A DNA stretch of 39,227 nt from FEN-680 sp036845225 (GCA_036845225.1 DAIUEJ010000026.1:1-39227); one strand, 5' to 3'; shown: positions 15,391-24,195, counted from the first letter of the stretch. Numbers and translations: made by a program. The notes: generated from the sequence alone by a model not told the origin.

Positions 15391-16407
15391 TTGCGTAGCA
15401 GAAGAAGCCCTTACTGGCACCTCCGCACCGCGCTTCTCGTTTTCCTGGGGCTTATCGCATTCGGGACGATAGGCTACATGATCATCGAGCGACTCAATTT
15501 CTTCGAGGCGCTCTACATGACGGTAATCACGATCTCCACCGTCGGATACCGCGAGGTAGTGCTGCCCTCGCGCGCAGGGGAGATCTTCACCATGATAGTG
15601 ATAATCGCGGGGCTCGCGGCGGTGGTGTACGCCACCACAAGCGTAGTCGAGCTCCTTCTGGAAGGCAGGATACTCGAGATCATGGGGAGGCGAAGGGTCT
15701 TGAAAGAGCTCCAGGACCTGAGCGGCCATTACATCATCTGCGGCTACGGCCGGGTGGGCAAGCAGATAGCCAAGGAGTGCCAGGCGAGGGGCAGGTCCGT
15801 CGTCGTCATAGAGAAAGACCCTGCCGTGGTGGAGTCTGCCATCAACGATGATTTCATAACGGTGAAGGGCGACGCCGCGGAGGAGAGCGTCTTGAGGCAG
15901 GCCGGCCTCGAGCGCGCCTCGGGGCTGGTGAGCGGGCTGTCTTCCGACGCCGACAACCTCTTCGTCACAATGTCGGCGAGGATGATCCGTCCTGATGTCT
16001 TCATAGTCGGGCGCTGCAACTCCGAGGAGACGGAGTCGAAGTTGTACAGGGCCGGCGCCGACAGGGCCATCTCGCCCCACAACGTGGGGGGCAGGCGGAT
16101 GGCGGCCCTCCTCTTGAAGCCGCTGGTGTGCGACTTCCTGGACGTGGTGACCCACGGCGAGCTGGTCGAGCTCACCCTGGAGGACATCGCGGTCGAGCCC
16201 GGCGCGGCGGTCATCGGGAGGTCGCTGCGAGACATACTGGTTGACGACCTCAAGGGCATAGGTATCCTGGGCCTCAAGAGGCCCAAGCGGGATTTCGTGA
16301 TAAACCCCAGGAGTGACACCGTTCTGGACGCCGGCGACATCCTGATCGTCTCAGGCGCCCCGGAGCAGGTGAAGGACCTGAAGAGAGTCTCGCAGAGCAG
16401 GAGATAG
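15391..16407 (+). CDS. Potassium channel with RCK (TrkA-N and TrkA-C) domains
   Basis: 338-aa K+ channel subunit. Two membrane helices (about 13-32 and 63-86) flank a pore loop with the selectivity sequence ISTVGYRE (48-55). A TrkA-N/RCK Rossmann domain follows, with GYGRVGKQIA (118-127) for nucleotide binding and VVVIEKDP as the end of its second strand. A TrkA-C domain (about 250-330) closes the protein. This is the MthK-like channel layout, a tetramer gated by ligand binding to the RCK ring. TTG 15391 follows AAGGGGTGAG. The gene appears to stand alone, with a candidate terminator upstream. Confidence 0.92.
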   Translation: MRSRRSPYWHLRTALLVFLGLIAFGTIGYMIIERLNFFEALYMTVITISTVGYREVVLPSRAGEIFTMIVIIAGLAAVVYATTSVVELLLEGRILEIMGRRRVLKELQDLSGHYIICGYGRVGKQIAKECQARGRSVVVIEKDPAVVESAINDDFITVKGDAAEESVLRQAGLERASGLVSGLSSDADNLFVTMSARMIRPDVFIVGRCNSEETESKLYRAGADRAISPHNVGGRRMAALLLKPLVCDFLDVVTHGELVELTLEDIAVEPGAAVIGRSLRDILVDDLKGIGILGLKRPKRDFVINPRSDTVLDAGDILIVSGAPEQVKDLKRVSQSRR

Positions 16408-16502
16408 CCGCGGCGATTGGACAGAGCAGGCATTCCGGAGCGGTTGCCGGCATGGGCTGCGACAGTCACATCTACCCCACAAGTGAACAATTAGAACAAT
16501 AG

Positions 16503-16531
16503 TTGATTTTTCTTATCAGAAATGCTAAATT
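16503..16531 (+). promoter_or_regulatory. Putative promoter in an AT-rich patch before the RlpA-like gene
   Basis: TTGATT (16503-16508), 17-nt spacer, TAAATT (16526-16531); a TATAAA at 16533-16538 is an alternative -10. About 70 nt of strongly AT-rich DNA (16485-16550) stands out from its surroundings. Confidence 0.45.
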
Positions 16532-16596
16532 GTATAAACCTGAATCCCGAAACTAGGTAGAGGGTTTGACCGGCGTGTGAAGGTGAGGTTGATGCA

Positions 16597-17595
16597 GTGA
16601 ACGCGGGTGGTCCTCGCTCGAAACCGATAATTGCAGCCATGGCGCTTGGCCTGGCCACCGCCCTTCTTGTCGCCCTAATGGCCCCCGCTATCGCCCAGCC
16701 TCTGCAGGACAGCCTCATGTCACAGGAAGAGCAAGCGCGGTCTCTGGAGAGGGAAATAGCTGCTCTCCAGGAAAAACTCTCGAACGCCAGGCACGACGCG
16801 GTCGCGCTCGCGGAGAGGCTCGCCGAAGTCGAGAAGAGTATCCTTGAGTGTTACATGGAGATCGACCGCGCTGAAGCGGAGGTCGAGGGCGCGAGGCAAG
16901 CCGTGAACCGCGGCTTGCGTGAGCTGTACGTGCAGGGGCGTCAGGACTCGCTGATAATGCTCATAAGCAGTACGGACGTCTCCGATTTCCTTGCCTGGTC
17001 CGAATACGTGAAAGATGTGACCTCTCGACAGTCAAGCTCCCTGAAAGCCCTGAAGGCGAAGAAGAACCACCTGCAGGACTGTCAGGACAAGCTTCTCGCA
17101 TTTAAGAAGGAAGAGGCAGGCATTGCGGATTCCGCTGATACCTCGGCCGTCGAAGCGCAGATCGAGGCGAAGCAGGCGCAGCTCGTCGGCCTCACCTCGA
17201 CGCTGATAGGCATGCAATTGCCGGATACCTACACCCCTGCCCCCAAGACTTTCAGTCCGTCAAAGGTCTACGCCAGGCCGGACGTCAACGGTTTCAACCG
17301 CACGGGGCAGGTCATGTCGGGTTATGCCAGCTTGTACGGCGACGATTTCGACGGCAGGCCGACCGCGAGCGGGGAGATATTCGACCAGTACGCTTTCACC
17401 TGCGCCCACAAGACGCTGCCTTTTGGGACGTGGTTGCTGATCTCGTTCCGCGGCAGGAGCGTGGTCGTGAAGGTCAACGACCGTGGACCGGCCGCCGCCG
17501 GGCGGATGCTCGACCTTTCGAAGGGCGCGGCTGACGCCATCGGCCTCACAGGGGTCCAGTGGGTCGACTGCGAGCTGGTTGTCCCGAGGTCCTGA
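16597..17595 (+). CDS. Secreted coiled-coil protein with RlpA-like double-psi beta-barrel
   Basis: 332 aa. A signal peptide (about 1-34, cleavage near AIAQPL) is followed by a long coiled coil (about 40-205) rich in Glu, Ala and Leu heptads, as in PcsB, EnvC or actinobacterial RipC-type proteins. The C-terminal domain is RlpA-like (about 240-330): GYASLYGDDFDGRPTASGE, HKTLPFGTWL, VKVNDRGP and GRMLDLSKGAAD. The catalytic-type Asp and His of the RlpA barrel appear present (DFDGRPTASGE and AHKTLPFG), so it may be a lytic transglycosylase or a glycan-binding protein. The coiled coil may be a regulatory brake. GTG 16597 is the best start for the signal peptide. Confidence 0.82.
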   Translation: MNAGGPRSKPIIAAMALGLATALLVALMAPAIAQPLQDSLMSQEEQARSLEREIAALQEKLSNARHDAVALAERLAEVEKSILECYMEIDRAEAEVEGARQAVNRGLRELYVQGRQDSLIMLISSTDVSDFLAWSEYVKDVTSRQSSSLKALKAKKNHLQDCQDKLLAFKKEEAGIADSADTSAVEAQIEAKQAQLVGLTSTLIGMQLPDTYTPAPKTFSPSKVYARPDVNGFNRTGQVMSGYASLYGDDFDGRPTASGEIFDQYAFTCAHKTLPFGTWLLISFRGRSVVVKVNDRGPAAAGRMLDLSKGAADAIGLTGVQWVDCELVVPRS

Positions 17596-17700
17596 TACTG
17601 CGGATGCCCCCGCACCAACGTGAAATGCCATATCATGGTCCCGCGTGCTTGCGCGCGTAAGGGTCCCTCACGCGAACGATATAGATCGGCGGAGGTCTTG

Positions 17701-18399
17701 ATGAAGGAAGTCGTGCCAGGGGTATCCATGCTGGAGCGCTCCTGGGGCTGCAACATATATTTCCTCGAGTGGGAAGGCGGTGTATCGCTCATCGACGCGG
17801 GCTTTCCGCTGGACACCAGGAAGATAGTGAAGAGCCTTGGGACGCTCACAGGCGGGCCGGACATGCTTGTCGCGACACATTGCCACCTGGACCATATGGG
17901 TTCCATGGCGAGGCTCAAGGAGAAGTTCTCATCCACGGTCGTGGCCCATCCCGACGATGCCATGATAATGGAAGGGGTCGCTCCGTATCCCACGTTCAAG
18001 CTCAAGCCGATCCAGGCGGTCTACTACAAGGCGCTGGGGCCACTCTATCCCTACGAGTTCGTCGAAGTCGACGAGCGCGTGACAGACGGTGACGTCGTCG
18101 ACGTGATGGGCGGCCTTGAGGTCCTGCACGTCCCCGGGCACACCGCCGGGAGCATCGCTCTATACCAGGCCGACCGTGGCCTGCTTTTTACGGGAGACAC
18201 GGTACGCAACGAGAACGGGGTGCTCGAGGGGCCGCCTCCGCAGTTCACTCCGGATCTGGAGCGGGCGTTCAGAGGCATTGAAGAGAAACTGGTGACCCTG
18301 GACTTCGAGGTGCTGTTGCCCGGGCACGGAGAGCCCATCGTGGGAGGCGGGCGCGAGGCGCTGGCCCGGATGCTCGAAGCGCGTGAGAGGAACCGCTGA
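17701..18399 (+). CDS. Metallo-beta-lactamase-fold hydrolase
   Basis: 232-aa single-domain MBL protein. The zinc-binding motif THCHLDHMG is near residue 60, with further ligands in HVPGHTAGS (His), FTGDT (Asp) and LPGHGEP (His), so both metal sites are complete. This resembles glyoxalase II-like and other small hydrolases; the substrate cannot be named. ATG 17701 is preferred over an upstream in-frame GTG because GGAGG lies 5 nt before it. The stop is one base from the ATG of the following flavoprotein, so the two are coupled. Confidence 0.88.
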   Translation: MKEVVPGVSMLERSWGCNIYFLEWEGGVSLIDAGFPLDTRKIVKSLGTLTGGPDMLVATHCHLDHMGSMARLKEKFSSTVVAHPDDAMIMEGVAPYPTFKLKPIQAVYYKALGPLYPYEFVEVDERVTDGDVVDVMGGLEVLHVPGHTAGSIALYQADRGLLFTGDTVRNENGVLEGPPPQFTPDLERAFRGIEEKLVTLDFEVLLPGHGEPIVGGGREALARMLEARERNR

Positions 18400-18400
18400 G

Positions 18401-19794
18401 ATGGGGGACAGGTGGGACCTGGTGGTAGCGGGCGCCGGCCCGGCCGGTTGCGCGCTGGCGGCAAAGGTGGCCGACGCGGGCTGCAGCGTGCTCCTGCTGG
18501 AGCGCGAGAGCGAGCCGGGCTCCGGACGCGACTGGATCGTCGATGTGGCCAGGAACACCTTCGAGGCCGCCGTAGTCCCCGAGCCGGCGACCGGTGAACT
18601 TTTCGAGGAACCGGAAAGGACGGTCCTGGTCTCATCAGACAGGGCGTGTGCGATCGAACTCCTGCCGGCACCGGTGGTCCCGGTGAGGAACGCGCCGTAC
18701 GTCAGGCAGCTCGCCGCCTGGGCTGTAGACTGCGGAGCAGTTCTCAGGACATCCTGCGCCGTTGCGGACCCGATAATCGAAGGGGACTGCGTAGTCGGGT
18801 TGAGAACCGCGGGCCGGCCCTCCCAGGCCGAAGAGATCCGAGGCACCGTCGTCGCCGACTGCACCGGCATGGGCGGCGCATTGAGGAGGAAGACCCCGCC
18901 GTCGTGGCGACTCGCGGACGCGGTGGCCGCCTCTGACATCGTGCTGGCCAGGAGAGAGACGCGGGCCGTCGAGCCGGCAGCCGCTGAGAGGGCGATGCAG
19001 CGAAACTTCATGGTGGACCGGGTGCGCATCGGCAGGTCCGGGGCGCAGGGCGTCTACTCGATAGAGACGTGTTTCCTCGACCTGCGGCGCAGGTCTATCG
19101 ACATCCTGGTGGGGGTGAAGCCGGGATCGGGCCCGGATGCCGACACCCGGTTCGAGCAGATCCTCCGGGACAGGCCGTACATCGGCGAGAAGATATTTGG
19201 CGATGGTGGCCCTATTCCCATCCGCAAGCCGCTCGACACTTTCGTCGCCGATGGCTTCGTGACGCTGGGGGACAGCGCCTGCCAGGTGATACCCGCGCAC
19301 GGGTCCGGCACGGCGTCCGCCCTCATCGCCGCCGATCTCGCATCCGCCTCAATAATCCGGGCTCTCGAGCAGAGACGACGGGACCGGCAGGCCCTCTGGG
19401 GCTACAACCACGCGTTCCTGAGCGGAAGAGGAGCTCTGCTGGCATACTACGACGTCATACGCCGCCACGCCGACACCCTCACCGTCGATGACCTGGACCT
19501 GTTGCTCGCGAGGGGCGTCCTCACGGCTCGCGAGGTGTTCAGCGGCCTCGTGCCGGAGGCGCCCACGCTCGGGCCCGCCGCGGTCGCGGACAAGCTCAGG
19601 GGAGGGCCGGGGGCNNNNNNNNNNNNNNNNNNNNNNNNNNNNNNNNNNNNNNNNNNNNNNNNNNNNNNNNNNNNNNNNNNNNNNNNNNNNNNNNNNNNNN
19701 NNNNNNNNNNNNNNGGCCGGGGGCGGTCGACGACTGGGTGAGGAGGATGCCTCCTGCCAGGCCAAAGCCTGGCCGGGGCTCAGGGGGCCTCTGA
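18401..19794 (+). CDS. FAD-dependent oxidoreductase, geranylgeranyl reductase family (spans assembly gap)
   Basis: The N-terminus WDLVVAGAGPAGCALAAKVA is a Rossmann FAD-binding fold; GDSACQVIPAHGSGTASALI is the second FAD motif of the geranylgeranyl-reductase and p-hydroxybenzoate-hydroxylase-like group. Such enzymes often saturate isoprenoid chains of quinones or lipids, but substrates vary. The coding frame runs into 100 Ns at 19615. The 10-mer GGCCGGGGGC occurs at both gap edges. If it is one copy, the frame continues as GGPGAVDDWVRRMPPARP and stops at TGA 19792-19794, giving a protein of about 428 aa, normal for the family. If the gap is real, the 3' end is unknown. Confidence 0.78.
19615..19714. 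other. 100-N scaffold gap, probably a placeholder
   Basis: Exactly 100 Ns, a default scaffolder length. Both flanks carry GGCCGGGGGC (19605-19614 and 19715-19724), suggesting the two contig ends overlap and nothing is missing. Confidence 0.7.
19756..19773. terminator. Hairpin between convergent genes
   Basis: GCCAGGC-caaa-GCCTGGC, a perfect 7-bp stem at the convergent junction of the flavoprotein gene and the minus-strand membrane protein gene. No T-run on either strand, so a role in termination is uncertain. Confidence 0.35.
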
Positions 19795-20286
19795 GAGTAC
19801 GGCCGCCGCACTGAGCGCGTCGTGTGCCTCACGGTGCTTCTCGGTCATCATAAGGTAACCCCCCAGCGTGCACAGGAATCCCGCGACGCTTCCGCCGAGT
19901 ACCATGTAGAGGCCGTTTCCAGGGCTGACCACTCCCTGCCTCGTGAAGAGGTATATGAGCTCGTAAAGCGCGAAGCCGAGTACCAGCAGGTCAGCGACGC
20001 AGGCAACCGCGTATTCGGCCCTGCTTTGAAGCGCGAAACCTATCACGATACCGACAGCCATGATCACGCCGAGCGCCATAGTGACCTTCCCGTCGCCGCT
20101 GATGACGTGATGGAAGCTCCAGCCGGACTGGTTGTAGAGCCCGAGGATCCTGTCGGATCTCCAGGTGAGCGCGCTGCCGGCGACGATCAAGGATGAGCCG
20201 AAGACCAGGCCGAGCGCGCTGATGACCAGAGAACCGATCAGCACCCTTGATGAAGATGTTCCGCTTCCACCGCCCTTGTCAGCCAA
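19780..20286 (-). CDS. Four-helix membrane protein of unknown function
   Basis: 168-aa protein with four predicted membrane helices (about 14-40, 67-86, 92-114 and 125-148) and a soluble C-terminal tail. No family recognised. The start is TTG 20286, with GGGGTGATG upstream; it lies 6 nt after the stop of the AcsE-like methyltransferase gene, so the two are very likely co-transcribed. The 3' end overlaps the probable 3' end of the flavoprotein gene by about 15 nt in the convergent direction. Confidence 0.7.
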   Translation of the reverse strand: MADKGGGSGTSSSRVLIGSLVISALGLVFGSSLIVAGSALTWRSDRILGLYNQSGWSFHHVISGDGKVTMALGVIMAVGIVIGFALQSRAEYAVACVADLLVLGFALYELIYLFTRQGVVSPGNGLYMVLGGSVAGFLCTLGGYLMMTEKHREAHDALSAAAVLSEAP

Positions 20287-20292
20287 CTGACA

Positions 20293-21090
20293 TCACCCCA
20301 GTCCTCCCGACCGGTAAGCCTTCATGTATGCCTTGCAGAACTTGTCGCCGCCCGCGACCGCCTCGGCGGCATATATCGCGGCGCGCAGTTCCGTGTCGGT
20401 CGGGTCCAGGATGCCCGCGTCAAGGCCGAAGTACACCGCCGCCCCCAGCAGCGAGCGGTTTATGAGAGAGCGCCGCGGCAGGCCGAAAGACGCGTTGCTC
20501 GCGCCCATGACGGTACGGACCCCATCGAACTCTTCCTTGATCGATCTCAGCGTCTCGAGCGTGACTCTTCCCTGGGTGCAGTCCGCGCTAAGCGGGAGCA
20601 CCAGCGGGTCGATGTAGAGGCTGTCAGGCTCGATGCCCGCCTCGGCGGCCGCCGACACGATTGAACGGCATACCAGGAGCCTCTCGGCGGGGGAGGGGGG
20701 GATGCCGGCCTCGTCCATCGCCAGGGCCACCAGAGGGCATGAGTGGCGCGCCGCCAGGGGAAGCACGGTCTTGATGCTCTCCTCGGTCCCCGTGACGCTG
20801 TTGAGGAACGGGCTCTCGGAACCGCAGGCCTCGAGGCCCGCAGCCAGCACTGCCGGGTCAGGGGAGTCGAGGCAGATAGGGGCATCGGTCGCTGCCCTCA
20901 CGACGCCGACCGCCCACTTCATCGACTCTGCCTCGTCGCCGATTCCTGTGCCGACGTTCACATCCACGTAGTCGGCGCCGGCGTCCGCCTGCTCCCTCGC
21001 CAGGTCGCCGACGAAAGCAGAATCGCGCGACAGGATGGCATCACGGACGCTCTGTATGGTGCCGTTGATCTTTTCTCCGATGATGATCAA
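20293..21090 (-). CDS. Methyltetrahydrofolate:corrinoid methyltransferase, AcsE-like
   Basis: 265-aa TIM-barrel protein of the pterin-binding family. It resembles AcsE along its whole length: IIGEKINGT, YVDVNVG, CLDSPDP, FLNS, LYIDPL and GASN. Residues equivalent to AcsE Asp75, Asn96, Asp160 and Asn199, which bind the pterin, are present as D75, N97, D161 and N199. AcsE moves the methyl of methyl-H4folate to the corrinoid Fe-S protein in the Wood-Ljungdahl pathway; relatives act on other corrinoid proteins (MtvB, MtgB). No corrinoid protein or other Wood-Ljungdahl gene is adjacent, so the partner is unknown. Start TTG 21090 follows AGGAGGG at 8 nt. Confidence 0.85.
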   Translation of the reverse strand: MIIIGEKINGTIQSVRDAILSRDSAFVGDLAREQADAGADYVDVNVGTGIGDEAESMKWAVGVVRAATDAPICLDSPDPAVLAAGLEACGSESPFLNSVTGTEESIKTVLPLAARHSCPLVALAMDEAGIPPSPAERLLVCRSIVSAAAEAGIEPDSLYIDPLVLPLSADCTQGRVTLETLRSIKEEFDGVRTVMGASNASFGLPRRSLINRSLLGAAVYFGLDAGILDPTDTELRAAIYAAEAVAGGDKFCKAYMKAYRSGGLG

Positions 21091-21204
21091 GGCGGACCCT
21101 CCTGTAAGTCGTCAGCATAAAAGTCTATATCAACAGCCGCGCCAACATAAACTGAAGCTCGTCCCTCACAGCCCGCTTGAGGGAAAGGCCCGGCGCAAAC
21201 GTAG

Positions 21205-21210
21205 TATACT
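21205..21210 (+). promoter_or_regulatory. Putative -10 box of the acyl-CoA synthetase gene
   Basis: TATACT, about 46 nt before ATG 21256, in the divergent region with the methyltransferase. No -35 at usual spacing; TTGAGG at 21177 is 22 nt away. Confidence 0.35.
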
Positions 21211-21255
21211 TTCAGTCGGATTCGTTAGCGTGTGCGTACCGGGAAGGCGGTTGCC

Positions 21256-22863
21256 ATGTCGTACCTTACCAAGTTCAAGCTCATCCTCGACCCGCGTTTG
21301 AGCATGTCGAACTTCTGGGACAAGGCGGTGGCGGTCTACGGCGACAGGCCTCTTGCGTACCTCGACGAGCCCATAGACTACCGTTTCATGCCCACCGACA
21401 CTCTCACGTACCGGGAGACGCTGCGGTTCGTCAACAGGCTCGCCAACGCTCTGCTGGCGGCCGGCGTGACCCAGGGCGACCGCGTCGTCATATCGATGGG
21501 GAACAGGATCGAGTTGCTCCTGCTCTGCTACTCGTGCTTCAAGATCGGCGCGATCGCGGTGCCTCTCAACTACATGCTCAAAGGTTCCGAGATCCGCTAT
21601 ATCACGGAGAACTGCAAGGCGAAGTGCGTGGTGACCGACCGGGATATCTTCGACACGAACATCAAGACCACCGACCTCATCGAAGGCGTGAACACGTGGA
21701 TCATGGCAGGCCCGCGGGAGGAAAGCCTCGACGGGTTCGCTTCTCTGGACGAGATGCTCGACGACGCTTCCGACGAGCTGAAGCCCGTCAAGCTCCACAA
21801 GCACGCGACCGCCGCCATCTTCTACACCTCGGGGACGACCGGGTATCCCAAGGGCGCGATGATGACGAGCCACAACCTGCTCACGACGCAGCGAATAACC
21901 GCCGGGGTGCTGCCGATCACCCCTGACGACCTCGGCCTCTCGGGCCTCCCCAGCGCGCACCTCATGGGCTTCTGCGTCGCGCTGCTCTGCTTCATGCTCG
22001 GGACGCCCGGGTACTTCATGAAATACTTCCATCCAGTGCGGACCCTCGAGCTGATACAGGAGCGTAAGGCGACCGTGTTCGTGGGTGTCCCGGCGATGTA
22101 CTCGATGATGGTCAACAGCGGCGTCGATGACTACGAACTTTCCTCGGTAAGGCTGTGGGCGAGCGGCGCGGACGCGATGCCCGTCGAATACATCGAGAAG
22201 TTCATGGGCTACGGCGGGATGTTCTTCGAGGGTTACGGGCAGGTGGAGACGAGCCCGATAACGGCGCTCAAGCTCTCCACTAAATGGAAGTCCTTCGAGC
22301 AAGGCTGCGTCGGCATCCCCGTGTTCCCGGTCCGGACGCAGGTCTGGGACGAGGACTGCAACCCGTTGCCGCGCGGCGAGGCGGGGGAGCTCGTGGTCCG
22401 CGGCCCCAACATCACAAAGGGTTACTGGGACGATTCCGAGAAGAACGAGGAGGCCTTCCGCGGCGGCTGGTTCCACACGGGGGACATGGCGCGCAAGGGC
22501 AAGTGGGGCCTGCTCTATTTTGTGGATCGGAAGAAGGACGTCGTGAAAGCGGGAGGCTACTCCGTGTTCTCACGCGAGGTCGAGGAGGAGATACGCTCGC
22601 ACCCGCTGGTCGATGAAGTCGCAGTGGTGGGAATTCCTCACCCCACGAAGGTCGAAGTGGTGGCAGCGGTCTGCACGCTCCTGCCCGGCGCTGAGCTGAC
22701 TTCGGAGGACCTGCTCGCGTGGTGCCGAGAGAACATCGCCCAGTACAAGGCTCCGCGTTACGTCGAGGTCCGGAGCGAGATGCCCTACGGCATGACGCTC
22801 AAGGTCCTGAAGCGTGTCCTGAGGGACGACCTTGCGGGTAAGATAGACGTGTCGAAGCTCTAG
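21256..22863 (+). CDS. Acyl-CoA synthetase (AMP-binding, class I adenylate-forming)
   Basis: 535-aa ligase that activates a carboxylic acid, probably a fatty acid, as acyl-AMP and then acyl-CoA. Motifs: P-loop FYTSGTTGYPKGAM, the FFEGYGQVETSP adenylate-binding A5 motif, GWFHTGDMA, and DRKKDVVKAGGY with the hinge. The catalytic lysine of the C-terminal A10 motif is represented by PYGMTLKVLKRVLR, where the more usual Gly-Lys (TGKILRR) is changed to TLKVLKR but a lysine remains. ATG 21256 is chosen with AAGGCGG before it. An AsnC-domain gene follows 30 nt after the stop and could control or be co-regulated with it. Confidence 0.9.
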   Translation: MSYLTKFKLILDPRLSMSNFWDKAVAVYGDRPLAYLDEPIDYRFMPTDTLTYRETLRFVNRLANALLAAGVTQGDRVVISMGNRIELLLLCYSCFKIGAIAVPLNYMLKGSEIRYITENCKAKCVVTDRDIFDTNIKTTDLIEGVNTWIMAGPREESLDGFASLDEMLDDASDELKPVKLHKHATAAIFYTSGTTGYPKGAMMTSHNLLTTQRITAGVLPITPDDLGLSGLPSAHLMGFCVALLCFMLGTPGYFMKYFHPVRTLELIQERKATVFVGVPAMYSMMVNSGVDDYELSSVRLWASGADAMPVEYIEKFMGYGGMFFEGYGQVETSPITALKLSTKWKSFEQGCVGIPVFPVRTQVWDEDCNPLPRGEAGELVVRGPNITKGYWDDSEKNEEAFRGGWFHTGDMARKGKWGLLYFVDRKKDVVKAGGYSVFSREVEEEIRSHPLVDEVAVVGIPHPTKVEVVAAVCTLLPGAELTSEDLLAWCRENIAQYKAPRYVEVRSEMPYGMTLKVLKRVLRDDLAGKIDVSKL

Positions 22864-22893
22864 GGCTTGGACGCTCGAAGCCAGGGGGAACAA

Positions 22894-23451
22894 GTGAAGA
22901 AGAAAGCATACGTTTTCATCAAAGTCTCCGCGGGAAAGCTCGATGAGGTCATGCGCACCCTTTCCGAGATGCCGCAGGTGATCTCGGCCGAGGGTGTGTC
23001 CGGGCACGTCGACGTGGTGGCGGTGATGCGCGGGCCGGACCTCGAGACGCTGCAGAACACCATCCTTTCCACCGTCAGGGGCATCGACGGGATCCAGTCC
23101 ACCGAGACCTGGATCGTCATGGTGCCGCAGCCGGACACCTGGACCCAGGGGGAGCTGGACCGTTACGTCGCCGACCTCAGCGAGAACGAGGTCACCGCGG
23201 TCAGGGTCCTCCTGGAGAAGAAGCGCAGCATGATGATCCAGGAGCTGATCGACGCCATTGCCGACAGGCTGGGCGACGACAAGTACGACATACACGACCT
23301 CACGGTCACGCTCACCAACATGACCAGGCGCGCGGAGGACCAGTACCGGCGCGAGAACGTTATCGAGTTCGACCCGGACATGGGTTACTTCCTGAACGAG
23401 CGCTACGTGGACATGCTGGAGGAGAGCCTCAAGCGTCTGCCGGCTGCGTAG
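22894..23451 (+). CDS. AsnC/Lrp effector-domain protein with unusual domain order
   Basis: 185 aa. Residues 1-75 form a RAM (AsnC_trans_reg) ligand-binding domain (AYVFIKVSAGKLDEVM, ISAEGVSGHVDVVAVMRG, GIQSTETWIVM). The usual N-terminal helix-turn-helix of Lrp proteins is missing. Instead there is a C-terminal ~105-residue helical region (ELDRYVADLSENEVTAVRVL and IQELIDAIADRL) with no family I recognise; it could be a winged helix or a partner-binding domain. Start GTG 22894 follows AGGGGGAA. It lies just behind the acyl-CoA synthetase gene, so an effector from lipid or CoA metabolism is possible but unproven. Confidence 0.78.
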   Translation: MKKKAYVFIKVSAGKLDEVMRTLSEMPQVISAEGVSGHVDVVAVMRGPDLETLQNTILSTVRGIDGIQSTETWIVMVPQPDTWTQGELDRYVADLSENEVTAVRVLLEKKRSMMIQELIDAIADRLGDDKYDIHDLTVTLTNMTRRAEDQYRRENVIEFDPDMGYFLNERYVDMLEESLKRLPAA

Positions 23452-23488
23452 CGGACAGGGTTCACAAGGCGGGGAAATTCCAGGCGGT

Positions 23489-23998
23489 TCACGCGCGCCC
23501 TGCGCCGCGAGCTTTCTCCATGTAGATGAGCTGGATCGAATCTCCCACGTCTTCGGTGCGGAAGGCGACGTAGCCCAACTTTTCATAGAGGGTGATGTTC
23601 CTGATGCTCCTGCTTCCCGTGAACAACTCCAGGCGGCAGGAATCTCCGTAGCGCTCCTCGACCGCGTCCATGAGGGCGCGGCCGATGCCCCGGTTCCACA
23701 GTTCGGGGCGCACCACCAGGCGCCCGACGAGGCATGAACCTTCTCTCACGGTCGCTCGAACCGCCCCGACGATGGCCCCGTCACAAACCGCCTTCAGGAC
23801 GACCTGCTCATGAAGGGCCTCTAACACTTCCTCGACCGTCTCCGTGAGAGGCGGGATGTCGAAGAAACCGTAGAGCTTCATCTCCTCGTGAAAAGCAAGC
23901 CTCTGGACCTCGACGATCTCTTCGATATCGCCGGCAGAGGCCTCCTCGATCTCAACACGCGCGAGCGCATCGTCGCTCAATCCAGTACCACCAGTCAT
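23489..23998 (-). CDS. GNAT-family N-acetyltransferase
   Basis: 169-aa Gcn5-related acetyltransferase fold. The acetyl-CoA-binding motif A is seen as LVVRPELWNRGIGRALMDAV, preceded by the VGAVRATV strand and followed by LELFTGSRSIRNITLYEKLGYVAF, the typical motif B and C-terminal part. The substrate is unknown. ATG 23998 is a reasonable start; a GTG at 24022 is an alternative. It converges on the AsnC-domain gene with a 37-nt gap. Confidence 0.82.
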   Translation of the reverse strand: MTGGTGLSDDALARVEIEEASAGDIEEIVEVQRLAFHEEMKLYGFFDIPPLTETVEEVLEALHEQVVLKAVCDGAIVGAVRATVREGSCLVGRLVVRPELWNRGIGRALMDAVEERYGDSCRLELFTGSRSIRNITLYEKLGYVAFRTEDVGDSIQLIYMEKARGAGRA

Positions 23999-24195
23999 CT
24001 CGGATAGGGTAGAGGCCCACACATTGTTCTATTTTCAATAGAGTACGCGGTTTGCCTCCGGCCTGTCAGATTCCAAGAGCGTATAAAGCAATAAGCGTCA
24101 CGGAGTTTTTGTCAGTGGAGTGAGTGAACGCAATAGATTGTTGAGAGGAGGAGAGGCTTGAAAGAGTAAGGAAAAGAGAGCAGTGATTAAGTTTA

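Noticed and set aside
14797..16155. Long minus-strand frame opposite the DUF151 nuclease and K+ channel genes
   Set aside because: It is His/Arg/Asp-rich with no motif, and is fully explained by the sense genes. The same holds for minus-strand frames at 4153-5376, 13012-14151 and 21166-22476 and the plus-strand frame at 36057-37424.
17642..17674. CGCGTG/CACGCG inverted repeat before the metallo-beta-lactamase-fold gene
   Set aside because: It is short and made of GC-rich words that are frequent in this genome; no promoter or T-run gives it a role.
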